A stretch of DNA of 64,000 nt from Elmis aenea (GCA_947652605.1 OX393579.1:38012970-38076969); one strand, 5' to 3'; shown: positions 1-13,534, counted from the stretch's first letter. A program made the numbers and translations. The notes: generated by a model not told the origin, from the sequence alone.

Positions 1-2679
1 GACCTTTAAAGTTTATAAAAAAAAAAGGTAAATTTGTGTTGTGTTCTGTTATTAAAGACTGCAAAAATCGGTAATTACTTCTTTATTTCGAATATTAGCG
101 ATATTTTTAGATCGAACTTATGATACAACCCAAGGCTGTCGATGCAGAAAGAGTCCCCTTTCTTCTGCAGGGGCAATATGTACGAAAATTCGAACAATTC
201 TGAGTGACGTTAGATACGATTTGTCTACTGCGTGCACATTTTAATTTTCAGAAAGATCTGGATCTGAATATAAAAGTGTTTTGCCGAGTCTGGTCTGTTA
301 CAAGAATTGATTATTGTTTTGTTAGTGTATTAAAACTTATTTCGTATTTGTTATTGTTAATTATCTCTTTGAAAGAATTTATTACAACTTAATGTTATTG
401 TTAATTATTATCTCTTTGAATGAATTTTGCTTTGTTTATTAAGAAGTAATGTACATGTTTATTGCTTTTTTGTTAATGTATTAAACTTTTATTAAAACTT
501 AATAGTTTATTGTTAATAACCCCTTTGCACATACCATAAAAATATTGCTTGCTAATAAGTTGTAGTACCAAATTTTCAATAAAAGAAAATTACCGGTAAA
601 AGAAAATTTCGGTAATTATGAATGCCCTAATTTCAATGATAACAATCTAATATAGTGTATTAAAAAAATGTTTTCGGTAATGTATACACAATGATAAAAG
701 CAACTGATAAACTGCAGTGTGTAAATTAAGTTTATTTAGGTAAATTGCTGCATATTTTTCTAGAATATTACTCAGCAAACACAAATTAATATCTCACCTA
801 CAAACAAAGCCTCATAGTCCGTATTAACATAGATTAAACAATTAAATTGGGGAATAACTAATGTTTCATTAATATGCGATTTGGTGAACAAATACAATGT
901 ATTTTTACTTACTTTCATATAGTAAAACTAATTTATTTCGGTGTCTATTTAATGTAAATGCCGTTGATATGGTGTTACTAAAATAATAATAAATATAGTG
1001 TTATTAAAACGAACTTTTTTATTTTTCGACCGGCTGTATATCTCTCAATGTTGGCCTAAGCGCGACCGTCCAAGACTTTGGATTTCTATGGCCCCACTAA
1101 GTCATTGTATATGTATCCTTATCATTCTTTCCTATAAGCACATAGTGTACGAGTACTTTATCCTAGTTATAATGTAAAAATGTATCAACAAATCGTTAGT
1201 TGATAGACCAAACCCAAACACTGACTTGTTCAAGTTACAACCTTACAACCGTAATATTTTAACGTTAATTTGTTATACTAAAACTGAAATTCTCACAAAG
1301 TGGTCCTTATAAAGTACCTACCAATTACATGTTTAAGTAAATGATATGTCGGTTTGTTCCATACTACTCATTTAAAAAGTAATTGAAATGACATTAAAGT
1401 AAAACAAAAAATAGCTAATGCAAGCGTCACATTATTTATAATTTGGAACAATAATTGGGACAATAATTTACTGTTTTCATATAAATCGGTTGTCGAAGGA
1501 AGAGCAGCTTTACATAAATGTTGAAATATTTACGAGAAACAAGACACTAAATTTTTTGTCCAAAATCTTTCACGAAATAAGTAAGCAACTTATTTAAAAC
1601 TTTCAGGATAACAAGAAACCCGGGACTTAATATGAACTATTTTTAAAAATACAGATAAAACTTCTACTGGCTTTTTGTCGGAATAAGTTCCACGAATGAA
1701 GTTTGCAACGACGTCCTCTCCTATTACGTTTTTACTGAAATTTGTCAAAAATACAAAAAATATTGATTAATGACTGCCTCTAAAACTCCACCTTAAAAAA
1801 TGATAGATTATGTAACGTCTCGACTAAATTCCATTAAAAGCGATTGTTTTATATATTTTGATTTGATTAATACGAATCAGGGCACTAATAAATCAATAAC
1901 TAAAATTGTTAGCGCTTGGAGGTTATTAAATGTGTGGGACATTAAATTCCTTGAATATATTTAATTTTGTCCAACAGTAAATGGATTCATCAAAGTATTA
2001 AGTTTGTTTTATACTATGCTATTTTTTCGTTTAAGAAAATCGTATACGATTTTCTAGTACTGTGTCAATCAGAAATTAAAAATCTTGAACGAAAAATTCG
2101 TACGAAATTACTACCGTCCCTATATGCGTCCAATTTTAGCATGGGCACATGCGTATTCTACTGTAACTGTATCTGACCGCATGTCATTTGTGGGTTAGGT
2201 TAACTGGAACAATAAAACGATGTTAAATACTACTTATTACCGTTGTAATCCCTCACAATTTATTTTGTAGAAATAAATATGTAGAATGGAACAAGCGTTA
2301 AATATACGTTAAATTTGAAAATGATTCGCTTTCTGTTCTGTGATCAAATTGAACATTTGACATGGTTACTCAAGGTGCCAACAAAATATGATAAAAGTTA
2401 CTAAATAGTAACCAAAATATATTGGAATTTTCGTACCAAAAAATAATACAATGTAAATGGTTCATATTTTCCATGCTAAAGTCTTGAACGAAATTTGTAT
2501 ATTAAAAATCGCATACGATTTTCTTAAACGAAAAAATAGTATAGTATATAACATACTTTAAATCTCCGCTATTATTATAGATATCAAAATAATGGATAAA
2601 GATTACAACCTAATTTGTTTACAGTACCTATTTACTTTGCGCAAGTAATAAAAATACTTTTCTCTTTAGCAAAAAAAAA
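1..2679. other. AT-rich intergenic DNA, nothing recognised
   Basis: Open frames are short and lysine/isoleucine/phenylalanine-rich, as expected by chance at this composition. A small self-similar pair, CGATTTTCT(A) with its complement, occurs at about 2040-2060 and 2510-2530. Confidence 0.6.
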
Positions 2680-3060
2680 TTTTTTGATGTGGTTTTGCTA
2701 GTTGAACTGTTCAAAGTGTTCACCAATTATTATCTGTACATTTTAAACAACGTCTGGTCACCGATTTGCATATCGACACGAGGTCTTTTATAATCCCCCA
2801 AATGAAAAAGTCACCGTGAGGTCCGGTCACCGAGCAGGCCACTCAGTGGTATCACGTCTGGCTATCATTCCACTGAAATGATTATTTAAGGAAATTGCGT
2901 TCGATATTTCCATAGTGGGGTGGAGCACCATCCTGTTGCTAGACGAATTTGTTCCTCAAGCCTTCAAACATTATACTTATTCACTAATCACTTCCGTCAA
3001 CATATCCCTGTACTTTTTTAGAGTAGGAATAAGATGAAACGTTACCGAGGAGTAATTTAT
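2680..3060 (-). pseudogene. mariner-superfamily transposase remnant
   Basis: The minus strand reads QQDGAPPHYGNIERNFLNNH, then ARRDTTEWPARSPDLT, the second and third acidic motifs of an insect Tc1/mariner-type transposase, preceded by YRDMLTEVISE. Stops and shifts follow. No TIRs were found around it. Confidence 0.8.
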
Positions 3061-4929
3061 GCCGCACACTGTATAACTTCAGGATTCAAAGAAACGCAAA
3101 AAGTTTGTTCTGCATTTATGTTACTTCTTTAGCCAAAGTAAATATTTTTCAACGAGTGATATGATTTTTAATCCCAAATATATTGCAAAAACAATGATAT
3201 CTACTCCTACGCAAACAAGCCTACACCTACGATTAAGCAAGAAAAAACAGTGTTTCAGTATCACCTAATTTAAAAAAATAAGCCATTAGTGTGGCGATTC
3301 AATTATTTATCTTGAATTTTACAGCTTCATATCACAAGACCTGTTTAAACATACAGTCAATAAACTGCCACCAAGACTATATAAATCAATACAGTAGAAA
3401 GTTTAAAAACTTCACTGTACACTACGTTGCAATAAAAACTTTATTAAACTTTAAGCAAGTTAAACAAATAGTAAAATAAATGAACAGTTACGTATGTTTG
3501 CAGACTTGGAATATACTCGTCTTGGAGAAAATCAGACTGGAAAAACAAAACTTCTCGTTCTTTAATAATGTTGTCATTATATCTAAAAGCGAATTCTATT
3601 AACAATATTTCGAGGTAAATATTTGTGTAATACTTACAAAAATTAAATATTTACATACCAAAATGAAAGTGATCTTAATTTTCCACAATGAAAGAGAAAA
3701 CGAAACAACAAAGTAATTACAAATACTTTTTTCTAGATTGAGGAAACAGAGCAAGCATTTGGGATTTTTTGAAGATTAACGAATTCAATTTATCATTACA
3801 AGTTGCAAATATTACGATTTTCACTGTTCAAATCGAGTGAAAAGCATGATTTAAAAAGTTAAATTTTATGACGACTTTATTAGTAATAGCAAAATGTGTT
3901 TTAATACGTTACTTTTTTTTTGCAAAAAATGATCTGACTTTGAACAAAATTGTTACAAAAATATTAAAAAGCTTCTAAAATTCCTATAGATTACTTTTGG
4001 ACAATATTATTAAATTTTTTTTAACTGGATTCGTAATCCTTTGTAACACCTACTGAAAAGGAAACATTTTTCGACATATCAGCTGCATTTGAACATTATT
4101 TAAAACTGAAAATAATTTTTATTTTTATTTACTTGGCAAATAAAAAGATAAAATGCTTTGATAATTTTATCGGCTTAATTAAATACACTAAAATTAAATA
4201 ATTTTAATTTTTACATTTTACAACATCAACTGGGACAGCCTGTACTTTGGCAACCAAATAAAATTAGTTACTGTAAGCCTGTAAGGTGTCAGCTATGCCA
4301 TCATAAATTGCTTATAACAACATACAGTGTGTACAAAAATTAACGTAACGGATCAATATCTCGTGTTGTGACGACTTTACAAAAAAAAAAAAAAGTTGTT
4401 TATGGTAATTTACTAGATAACCTTAAACTATTTTTAACCGTAGGTACACATTGTTTTGTTTTCCCGCACCGATACGTAACTTTGTTTTCTCAAATACAAC
4501 ACCCAGTATATTTTATAGTTTTTAGATGTAAAATTGAATTCTATTTCAGAAATATATACGTTTTATTTTTATGTATCTAATATCAGTCGTTTTTGAGTTA
4601 TTTAAGTTTTTATAAAAATATTGACAGAAACCGGAGTCTCAAAAAATAATGATATTTCACATTTTGGCTATATCAGAACGAATTTCTTTAAAACTTTGTA
4701 CAACAATAGAGTCATAGTCATATTGACTAGTTAAAATTTTAAAATAATATACAGGGTGTTTTTTATGCCCGGTGCAATTAGTCACACCAACAGGAATAAG
4801 TCAGTTTTTTTAAATAGAAAATTGATAATTTACTGATACACACACAATATTTAATAGCACTAAACTTGCAGGCTTTGGAAACATCTCGAAAATTTGTTTT
4901 TAATGTCAAATACAATTAAGTAATTGGAT

Positions 4930-5315
4930 ACAAAAAGGGCACTACCCAGCAAACGTCAATTTGTGATATGGCGATCTAAACTTTTGAGGAAACTGTAAAT
5001 TCTTATTCCTTTATAATGGCAGCAGTGAATTAAAGATTCTTAACATAAATATGGTTATACAGTTTCTCTTATTGGTAAGACTCCCCATCTAATTTTAAAT
5101 ATATTAATATTGAAGGACTAGTTAACTTAAGTGCCTTTTTCGCATAAAATGTCTAAAGCAGGGTCTTAGCAAGTTGATTAGTAGTTTATATAACAGTAAA
5201 AATAGCGGAACTACGACACCGTTGCGTTGGTACATAAAGTCCATTCTATATAAAACAACATTTTACTAAAAAAGGGTATTTTTCGAGAAGTGCCCTTTTT
5301 GCACCTAACTACTCA
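4930..5315. repeat. small inverted-repeat insert with AAAAAGGGCACT ends
   Basis: Left CAAAAAGGGCACT and right AGTGCCCTTTTTGC are inverted. The insert interrupts the left arm of the element at 4752. It is non-coding, and its target duplication is unclear. Confidence 0.5.
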
Positions 5316-5640
5316 ATTACATTTTGATCTTTAAACTAAAAGATTTGTCAGATTATAAATTAATGGAAAAAAAACTATCATAAAAATTAAAGTTTGATCT
5401 ACATAGGCTAATATGACAAAAATACCTGCTTAGAACACATATTGCATGATTTCTTTTTTAAATATACCTGAAGTGCACACCTAATATTTAAAAAACTATA
5501 AATATTATTTATAATAACTATCTACTGCTCCTATGCCTAAACAAAACATTTTCAGTAACATGCCATTGATTAGTCATATGCTCATTAAAATAAACTATAA
5601 ACGATTTTCTAATTGCTTTTTTTACACTAGTCCCATAATA

Positions 5641-6018
5641 GTTATTTATGTATCAAGGCCAAAAAGTGTAACGTCTCGGCCAGCAAACAGGCAAGGCCGA
5701 AAAAGTACGTTTTGGCCGAGGTGCATATTACATTTTTTGTGCGATCGAATTAAAAACAATTAAAATTTTTAGTAATTTTCAAAATTATAGGTTAGAAACT
5801 ACATGACATTCTGTCACTGACAGATGACGGCGTATGTACTGCATTACCGGCCCTCTCCTTAGCAACGACCTTAAAAGTTACTTTTTCGGCCGTTGCTAAG
5901 GGTAACGGCCTGAAAAGTAACTTTTACGGCCGTTGCTAAGGATAGGGCCGGTAATGCAGTACTTTATGGCTGCTAACGCGTCCGTCAAACAGCTGTGTCT
6001 AGTACGATCGCACAAAAA
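5641..6018. mobile_element. MITE with long central hairpin, copy 1
   Basis: This shares about 340 bp with 16498-16838, from GTTATTTATGTA to CGATCGCACAAAAA, with ATA on both sides. About 35 extra bp near the left carry a GTAACGTCTCGGCC variant. Its core (about 5836-5962) is a strong hairpin, GTACTGCATTACCGGCCCT against its complement, with internal TTGCTAAGG repeats. Inner repeats TTTTTGTGCGATCG and CGATCGCACAAAAA face each other. Confidence 0.75.
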
Positions 6019-7759
6019 TAAATGATTTTATGCCCTTTTCCATAAAACATAAAAAATATATCAAATTAGTATTTCTTTTAAAATTAATTATAAACACAAC
6101 GCAAAATACAGTCAAAAGATGAAAACAGAGTTGCATTTGACATTTAAAACAAATTTCAGATATACCTATTTCCAAAGCCCACTGCTTTAATGCCATTAAA
6201 TATTGTGTTTGTATCCGTAAATTATCAAGAAAACCGCAATAACTCGAGAAATACTGATTTTAGACATAACTGACCTTTAGTAGTTTTTGAAGATATTTAT
6301 ATTATCAATAAGGAAATGTAAAAAGATATACCTAGGGGCTCCTTTAAAAAAAAATGACTTATTCGTGTTTAAAGTTTTGACTAATTTGTCCGGGCATAAG
6401 GAACACACTGTGTATTATTTTAAAATTTTAACTAGTCAAATATGACTATGACACTATTGTGGTACAAAGTTTTAAAGGAATTCGTTCTGATATACCTAGC
6501 CAAGTTGTGAAATATATTTATTTTTTGAGACTCCTGTTTCTGTCAATATTTTTAAAAAAACTTAACTCAAAAACGACTGATTTTAGATACATTAAACCGC
6601 TTTATTTTAAAAAAAATTTACATCTAAAAATTATAAAATATACTGGGTGTTCATTAAAAAAAAAACAACAAAGTAACGTATCGGTGCGCAAAAACAAATC
6701 ACTGTGTATCGTTAAAAATAATTTAAAATTATGTAGTAAATGACCACAAACAACTTGTATTTAAAACTTTTTTTTTGTAAAGTTGTCACAGAAAGAGATA
6801 TTGATCCGTTACGTGACTAATGTACACACTGTATATTAATTTAAAGACTAACACCAGAAAATAAATATAGACTGCAGAATTAAATTCAATTTACCTAAAT
6901 AATTCTTCTTGATACTTAAAATGAGTTGAATACAAATTAACCTAGTTGTTTAATAAAAAAGACAACGATCTCATTTTCATAATCAAATGATGTTAAAAAT
7001 GTCAATAGATGCCAAGCAAATTCAAAACTTATTTTAACAAAATTACCTGTGATTGTATACCAACAACTTTTACATGATAAATATGGAAGACAAAAAATGA
7101 ACTAATATTTGAGTAATCCATTATTAATATCTTTTGTCGAAATACAATACCAATTTTAAAACGTATTGATAAATAAATAAGACTACAACTGATGAGAAAA
7201 GGAAAGCCTTAAAACTGGTATAGCATTTCGACAATTACTTATGTTTTATAAGTTATTGCTATTAAAAATTGTACTTGTTATTAATCAGTCCTCTATATGA
7301 CACGTTAAATGAAATGTTAATTTTAGTCATATACATTTTAAATTAAAGCATGCTTTGTTTCCACGCCATTTTATTAAAAGCTATACATTTTAGAAGAAAC
7401 TTTCTCGACTATAATATGCCAATATTAACTCACGGTACCAAAATTACTTTATTATGCGTTGACACTTTATAAATGAAATTTCCATTCTATTTGGCCACTT
7501 ATAGCATAAAACCATCATCAAATACATTTAAGCTGTGAAGCAGAGTCGACGTAAAAGGCAACCAAAATCAAAGTACTCAAAAGAGGGTCTCGTTCATTAC
7601 AGGAGGAATGGAAAAGTGTTTTTAGCCTAAATACGTATCAAAAGCATTGACCATTTTAGACACTTGTGCAGGGGATAGCACTTTAGACTGCAATAAATTT
7701 ATTGAATAAACTTTTTGACATGGGATCCGAAAAGTACAGTTATTACAAAATTAAATTTA

Positions 7760-8237
7760 TAGTGGAAATGATAAGTAACCGGTTAACCGGTTATTAACCG
7801 GTTATTTTTTTAAACATGGTAAAACGATAGATATGCTTGAAAATGATATATTTTTGGTGCACATACCCTCAAAAAAAGTCAGATATTGAATTAAAAAAAT
7901 AAAAAAACATTTATTTTAATCAAAATAAATTTAACACGTTGACATTTCGGTTACTAAGCTGCTTTTGTTCTGGTATAAGTTGATTAAAAGGATTTGCACT
8001 TTTAATTATTAGATGCACACTTTACTGCTGTACTACTAAAGTCAAAATCGAAGTATATTTATGCTTACTGGGTAACTAATCTTAAAAGATTAAAACTTGG
8101 TGCCAAATTTAAATGAAAATAGCAAAAAAACTCGATAAACCGGTTAACCGAGACGTAATAACCCGTTATCGGTTATCGAAAAAAGGCTCCGGTCAACCGG
8201 TTAACCGGTTATCGGTTAACCGGTTTTCCAACCCCTA
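7760..8237. mobile_element. hAT-type miniature rich in CCGGTTAACCGG
   Basis: The right end is CCGGTTTTCCAACCCCTA; the left end is decayed. Runs of GGTTAACCGGTT lie at both sides. No clean target duplication. Confidence 0.6.
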
Positions 8238-8794
8238 GTCGTAATATTAACACATATCGGACCGGTTAGCTTTGCAATAATACGGAGAAATAATTATTTA
8301 AAAGTGTAAAGATGATTTAAGTTTTATTTTTTGTTGCCAGAAAATAAATATACTCGTAGCTGTATATAAATTTTTGAAGAAAAATTATGGCTACATTAAG
8401 CAGTACTTACATCTGTAAACAATTATTTTTAAGAATGAAACATATTAAATAAAAAATCCGCTCAAAATAAATCGACGGTTATTTTTTGAATACGTTTTTA
8501 AATGTTTAAAATTTGACACCAAATATTCATATGGTATCTAAATTAGGCACCAAAGAAACAATTGCATAGTTCACATTAGCACTATTTCAATATTTGACGA
8601 TGATTATTGCTTGTTAAAATTACCGTTTTGTTTAATTTAGTTAAAAAAATGTTTTGTTTGTTGTATATTCAGTTTACTTTTACTTTATTACTAAAAAAAA
8701 CTCTATTTGCTAAGTTGTACTTGCGTTATTATTCTTGTTATACTTATACAGCTATTTCGTGTAAACATTTTTTTTTTATTTCGGCCCACTTCGC

Positions 8795-8846
8795 ACTTTT
8801 AATATCACTATGTGGCCCTCCTCTTCAAAAGTTTGGGAACCCCTGC
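8795..8846. repeat. right end of a hAT-type miniature
   Basis: GTTTGGGAACCCCTG with GGCCC motifs upstream is a typical hAT right terminus. No matching left end was found. Confidence 0.45.
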
Positions 8847-8849
8847 ATA

Positions 8850-11295
8850 AGGCGAATACTTTGATGAATTGTACCTAATGCTTCTTGTTTGAAATATATT
8901 AAACTAAACTTTTAATTTGAAATCGGACATTTCATATTTTCGGTCCTCTAAATGCATTTCAAGTAATAGCTGCCGGTCCGATAAGTGTTATAACAGTGAA
9001 CTAGGTACCTATAGAATTTGTGATAGGCTATATTGAATTCAATTACCAGATACAATGCGTTTATTCTTTATTCATGAATTTAAAAAAAATGACGATCATG
9101 GAAGAAACCATAAGAAAATTCAGTTTTACATTCACTTCTAGTGCTTACAACCTAATTTATTTTACCCCGAAACCTAGAGTCTTTGTATTACAGTTTTTCT
9201 TTTATTAAATTTTCATTTTATTTCGAGCTTGTTTTTGTGAACTTGAATTAAATTAACTCAGATTTTAATTAATTTATATAACTAAAACAACTTAGTTTAA
9301 GCTAAATTAAACAAATAGTCTTTCTTTTATTAAAACATCTAATACAGAAAGTTCAGATATTCTTGAAAACATAGATTTTATTACGTTAAAGTAATATTCA
9401 TTACCGCTTAACTGCGTAGGTTTATTCATTGTTACTTGCTTACATCAGTCTTAGTTTTACTTTATTTATTTTTGTGTTTTGTTATTGTTTGCTGTAGGTT
9501 ATATAACCAATTGTAAATAAACTGTTGGTGTGTAAGTAATAAAGCAACAGAATCATTCTTTTAAAATAAATCTTTTGGTACTTTGTTGCAATTAATACTT
9601 TGCCCACGATATTTTCTACAGGCTAGTCAAAACATGTGCAAAGGTCATTATGAACAACCTTGTATTTTCATTATTTACGAAGATAGCAATAGCGCCCCAT
9701 CGAAAAGTGAGACTCCTTGTATATTGACCTTTCTAGTGTGCCGTAATTTTCAAAAGTTTTTGTTATTTTGCACAACAAGTTTCACCAAGTATTTGCAATT
9801 TTTGATTTTTGGGATCCTTAGATATTTTTTCCAAATATCCATTCGTTTATGCGATTCTTAAAAAAACAACTACACCATAACAATAATTATGACAAATAAC
9901 ACGAATTTTATTGCAGTTTTTTTCTGAATTATTTGATACGCTGATGTATTATTAGCTGTTTCACGCAGGGGACTGGGTATTTAATATTTATTTTCAAACA
10001 AAGCAACCATGTTCTAAAAATAGAAAAGAATAAATAAAACAGAGTTTTTTGTAAAACGGAAACAAAAATCAATATTATTAAAACAGCTCATCAAACGAAC
10101 GGCCCACCGGAAATTTTATCTGTATCCCGGTGTTCCAGTGGACCAATCCGCCCAAGCCTGTAAAAATGGGTAGTTATTTTGCTCCTGTGTTTTTTATAAA
10201 CTACTATAATAAGTTCATAGAACATAGAACCCAAGCTTCCCGATAGTTTAAAGTGATTTCAATCCTACTAACCGATAAACTGAGGTATCGGTTATTCCAA
10301 TTTTCATGAGTTGTACGATTTTTTAGACACATCTCTGGTATCTGTTTAAACAGTTTTGTTTATGTTGGATTTGCATGGTTTTAATTGTGAAATTATGCAC
10401 GTTATCTCAAACAGCTCAAAATAAATTCATGATAACGCATCAATTTCAGTTTGTTTTTCATATTATTCTCTCATTGATTTTTTAGTGCACGCAGTAAAAA
10501 CATAGTCCTTCCAAGAAAGTTTTATTTTAATTATACCTAATGACATGCAAAACACCAACATAAGCAATTTTTAGCGATTTGATGTTTATCCCGCCGGTTA
10601 TTTATATACGAAATACATTTTTAATTGTACTTTACATGAAAAATGTATTCATGTACGTAGACAATGTTAATTCTTGTTATTTTTTTCGTGTTGTTACGAA
10701 TAAAGTAAGGAAAAGCAAACAAAAAACGTATTATCTTCATAAAATAGCTTTAGGGAAAACGAACGAAAGAAATTAATATACTGCGCTGAAAAAAGTCATG
10801 TTTATACTGAAGACAAGTAATTTAAAAAAAACATCGTTAGAGTTTTCCAAAAACATCCTAATTATTTTAGTTTTCTTACTCGTAATATCTTTATTTACAT
10901 TGTTATTTTAAACATTAGCAATAAAATATATTCGTCCTTATATTTGTTTTTTTTGTATTTAAACATAAAATTACAGTATTAAGGTTAATAATTGTTATAT
11001 TTGTCAGGTTGTTCCCAAATGATGCTCCAAAACCTTTGTTTTAAACATGAATAATAAATATTAACCTATTGTTTTATTCTCAAACTTGAAACATTTAATG
11101 GTGACTCGTATTTACAGTTTAAATTTGTGTGTAGGTACAGCAAGTTTGTTGTCTTAAAACAAACACGCGTTTTAAAGACTTGGTATAAATTCATTCGTAT
11201 TTTTTCACTGTTTTTATATGTTAACCCTCCTATTGTTTTCGGGTCAATATGACCCGGTTAATATATTCTGACCACGTAAATTGTTCAATTATTGA
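8850..11295. other. AT-rich intergenic DNA, nothing firm
   Basis: No coding or element ends were identified. GGGTCAATATGACCCG at 11238-11254 after TTAACCCTCC resembles a piggyBac-type terminus, without a partner. Confidence 0.5.
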
Positions 11296-11299
11296 AATA

Positions 11300-11417
11300 C
11301 AGTGTGTTCCAGATTACATTTCCAGCATGGGGATCTCGCTTATTATAAGAGATACAGGTTTGTTTAAATTAGATAAATTATTCCTTAATATGAGAGGAGC
11401 CACAAGCAATTTTTAAA
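11300..11417 (+). repeat. single-arm fragment of foldback family C
   Basis: CATTTCCAGCATGGGGATCT through ATAAGAGATACAGG matches the arm of 50921-52430. It stops at CAATTTTTAAA, where a GC-rich hairpin begins. Confidence 0.85.
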
Positions 11418-11482
11418 GGCGGAATCTAGCGGTGAAGGAGCCCCAAAGGGGCTCCGGAATCGCTAGTAACTTATAAGCAAAT
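11418..11482 (+). other. strong GC hairpin with Helitron-like end
   Basis: GGAGCCCC-AAA-GGGGCTCC is a perfect 8-bp stem, followed 7 bp later by CTAGT. A hairpin then CTAG before T is how Helitrons end, but no 5' end or Rep/Hel coding is present. Confidence 0.35.
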
Positions 11483-11616
11483 ATCTTATTATAGATAATA
11501 CAATCTTGGTTTCCGGGTTTGGAACCGCGTCTTCTATATTTAGAAGTAGTTGACGTTTCGACCATTGTGTCTTGGTCTTTTTCAAAACGACTAATTTGTG
11601 AGGGATGTTGCTGGGT

Positions 11617-12049
11617 TTATATATCCAGCTTGATGAATTTGTTCTGCCTCAGTGATTTTGTGATGACTGGTTTCCAGATGTTTGGGAGTTGTATGCCTGT
11701 GTCTCTGTTGTAGTTGTTTGGGTTCTTGATGATTTCCAATGATTCTCGATATAATCTTGGCCAGAAATGGTTTGCGCGGGCCAGTAGTTTTGTTTCTCTG
11801 AAGAGGATGTTGTGTCCTGTACCCTGGGCGTGTTCTGCTACCGCTGATTTATCGACTTGTTTTTTTGTTGTTTGTCCTTCGTGTTCTTTGAGACGCGTTT
11901 GTCCTATGTATACTTTTCCACAGGAGCAAGGTATGCTATATATTCCCGCGTGGTGTAGTCCTGTGTCGTGTGTTCTTTTTAATTTATTCGAGAGCTTCAA
12001 AGGAGCGTTGAAAACGGTTTTGATTTTATGTTTTTGTAGAAGCTTTGAC
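11617..12049 (-). pseudogene. inverted partial copy of the Penelope GIY-YIG endonuclease
   Basis: On the minus strand this reads the same GIY-YIG protein as 13040-13470: IYSIPCSCGKVYIGQT, TRLKEHEGQTTKKQ, LPNIWKPVITKS. About 18 bp after the IGQT codons are missing here, removing GRSIQ. It belongs to the inverted terminal arm of the Penelope insertion and has no independent function. Confidence 0.9.
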
Positions 12050-13530
12050 AGAATCCAGAACCCCAAAACTGTATTGTCTACCGAAAATACACAAACAAGA
12101 CGTACCGCTAAGACCAATAGTGAGCGCCATTGAATCAGCTACCCATCCTTTAGCAAGATACCTCGCCAGAACACTGAAGAATTTCATTGGACAATCGGAT
12201 TACCATATCCGAAACTCAGCACACTTCATCCAGAAACTAGAACAGCTAAATATAAACGACAACGACATCATGATTAGCTTCGGTGTGACGTCATTATTTA
12301 CCAATATACCGGTTGAGGAAGCAGTGGAATTGGCAAGGGAACGACTGGTTGCTAACGACCTCGATGGTAACCTAGCCGACTTAATAAAGCTGTGCGCACA
12401 ATCTACCTACTTCACCTTCAATGGAGGCATCTATGAACAAACAACGGGAGCAGCCATGGGTTCACCATTATCACCGGCACGCCAACTTGTACATGGAAGC
12501 CTTCGAAGAACAAGCCCTACTCTCCAGCAAATTGAAACCGAAACACTGGTTCCGATACGTAGACGACACCTTCGTCATCTGGGAACATGGAAAAGAACCA
12601 CTTCAAGATTTTCTAACACACCTGAACAACCTACACAAGAACATAAAATTTACGATGGAGGAAGAGAAGAATGGCGCGTTACCCTTTTTGGACATACTGG
12701 TCAAAAGAGAAGCAAACGGAACACTTAGCCACAGCGTTTACCGTAAACCAACCCATACCAACCGATATCTAAATGCTGCATCACATCATCACCCGGCCCA
12801 AAAACAATCGGTGATCAACACATTAATACATAGGGCTAAAGAGATATGCACACCAGAAAACATCAAAAAAGAACTGAACATGGTCACGAGAGCCCTGCAA
12901 GAAAACGGTTACCAGCGTAAACAAATACTTCGTACCATACAAAAACATGCCACGCCAAAAGAAGGAAAAGAAAAGAAAGAATACATCGCTACGACTTACT
13001 TACCCTACATCAGCGGAGTGACTAACAAAATATCAAAGCTTCTACACAAACATACAATTAAAACCGTTTTTAACCCTCCTTTGAAGCTCTCGAATAAATT
13101 AAGAAGAACACACGACACAGCACTACACCACGCGGGAATATATAGCATACCTTGCTCCTGTGGAAAAGTATACATAGGACAGACTGGCAGGAGTATACAA
13201 ACGCGTCTCAAAGAACACGAAGGACAAACAACAAGAAAACAAGTCGATAAATCAGCGGTAGCAGAACACGCCCAGGGTACAGGACACAACATCCTCTTCA
13301 GAGAAACAAAACTACTGGCCCGCGCAAACCATTTCTGGCCAAGATTATATCGAGAATCATTGGAAATCATCAAGAACCCAAACAACTACAACAGAGACAC
13401 AGGCATACAACTCCCAAACATCTGGAAACCAGTCATCACAAAATCACTGAGGCAGAACAAACCCATCAAGCGGAACGCCACGCCTCCACAAGCTGGATAT
13501 ATAAACCCAGCAACATCCCTCACAAATTAG
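12045..13530 (+). pseudogene. Penelope reverse transcriptase + GIY-YIG endonuclease, frameshifted
   Basis: The first frame (12045 to about 12475) gives PKIHKQDVPLRPIVSAIESA, then TSLFTNIPVEEAVELA and AAMGSPLSP. The second (about 12475-13530) gives ANLYMEAFEEQALL, WFRYVDDTFVIWEHG, LPFLDILVKR and the endonuclease IYSIPCSCGKVYIGQTG, TRLKEHE, ending LPNIWKPVI. The frames join at about 12475, where two bases of a VIAN-type codon run appear lost. The aspartate expected before TSLFTNIP is glycine (SFGVTSLF), removing a catalytic metal ligand, while YVDD is intact. The N-terminal RT part is absent. The cysteine pair before KVYIGQTG and the downstream histidines are the Penelope form of GIY-YIG. Stop at 13530. 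Confidence 0.93.
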
Positions 13531-13534
13531 TCGT

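Larger units (their letters stand above)
4752..6410. mobile_element. inverted-repeat element nested in family J
   Basis: Ends CAGGGTGTTTTTTATGCCCG and CGGGCATAAGGAACACACTG are inverted copies, with arms of about 170-290 bp. The J arms abut it on both sides with the same AAAATTTTAAAATAATA sequence, so it either inserted at the J centre or is the J core. Confidence 0.7.
4325..6831. mobile_element. foldback family J, TA-flanked, with nested elements
   Basis: Outer arms of about 425 bp (4325-4749 and 6413-6831) are inverted copies beginning CAGTGTGTAC and flanked by TA. The space between is occupied by a second inverted-repeat element (4752-6410) holding further insertions. No transposase is seen. 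A single left arm of this family is at 19840-20183. Confidence 0.85.

Noticed and set aside
11238..11254. GGGTCAATATGACCCG as an operator-like palindrome
   Set aside because: It follows TTAACCCTCC and fits a piggyBac-type terminus better. No gene lies beside it.
11714..12133. 139-residue plus-strand frame and similar 126-residue minus frame at 13005
   Set aside because: Antisense shadows of the Penelope endonuclease in the two inverted arms.
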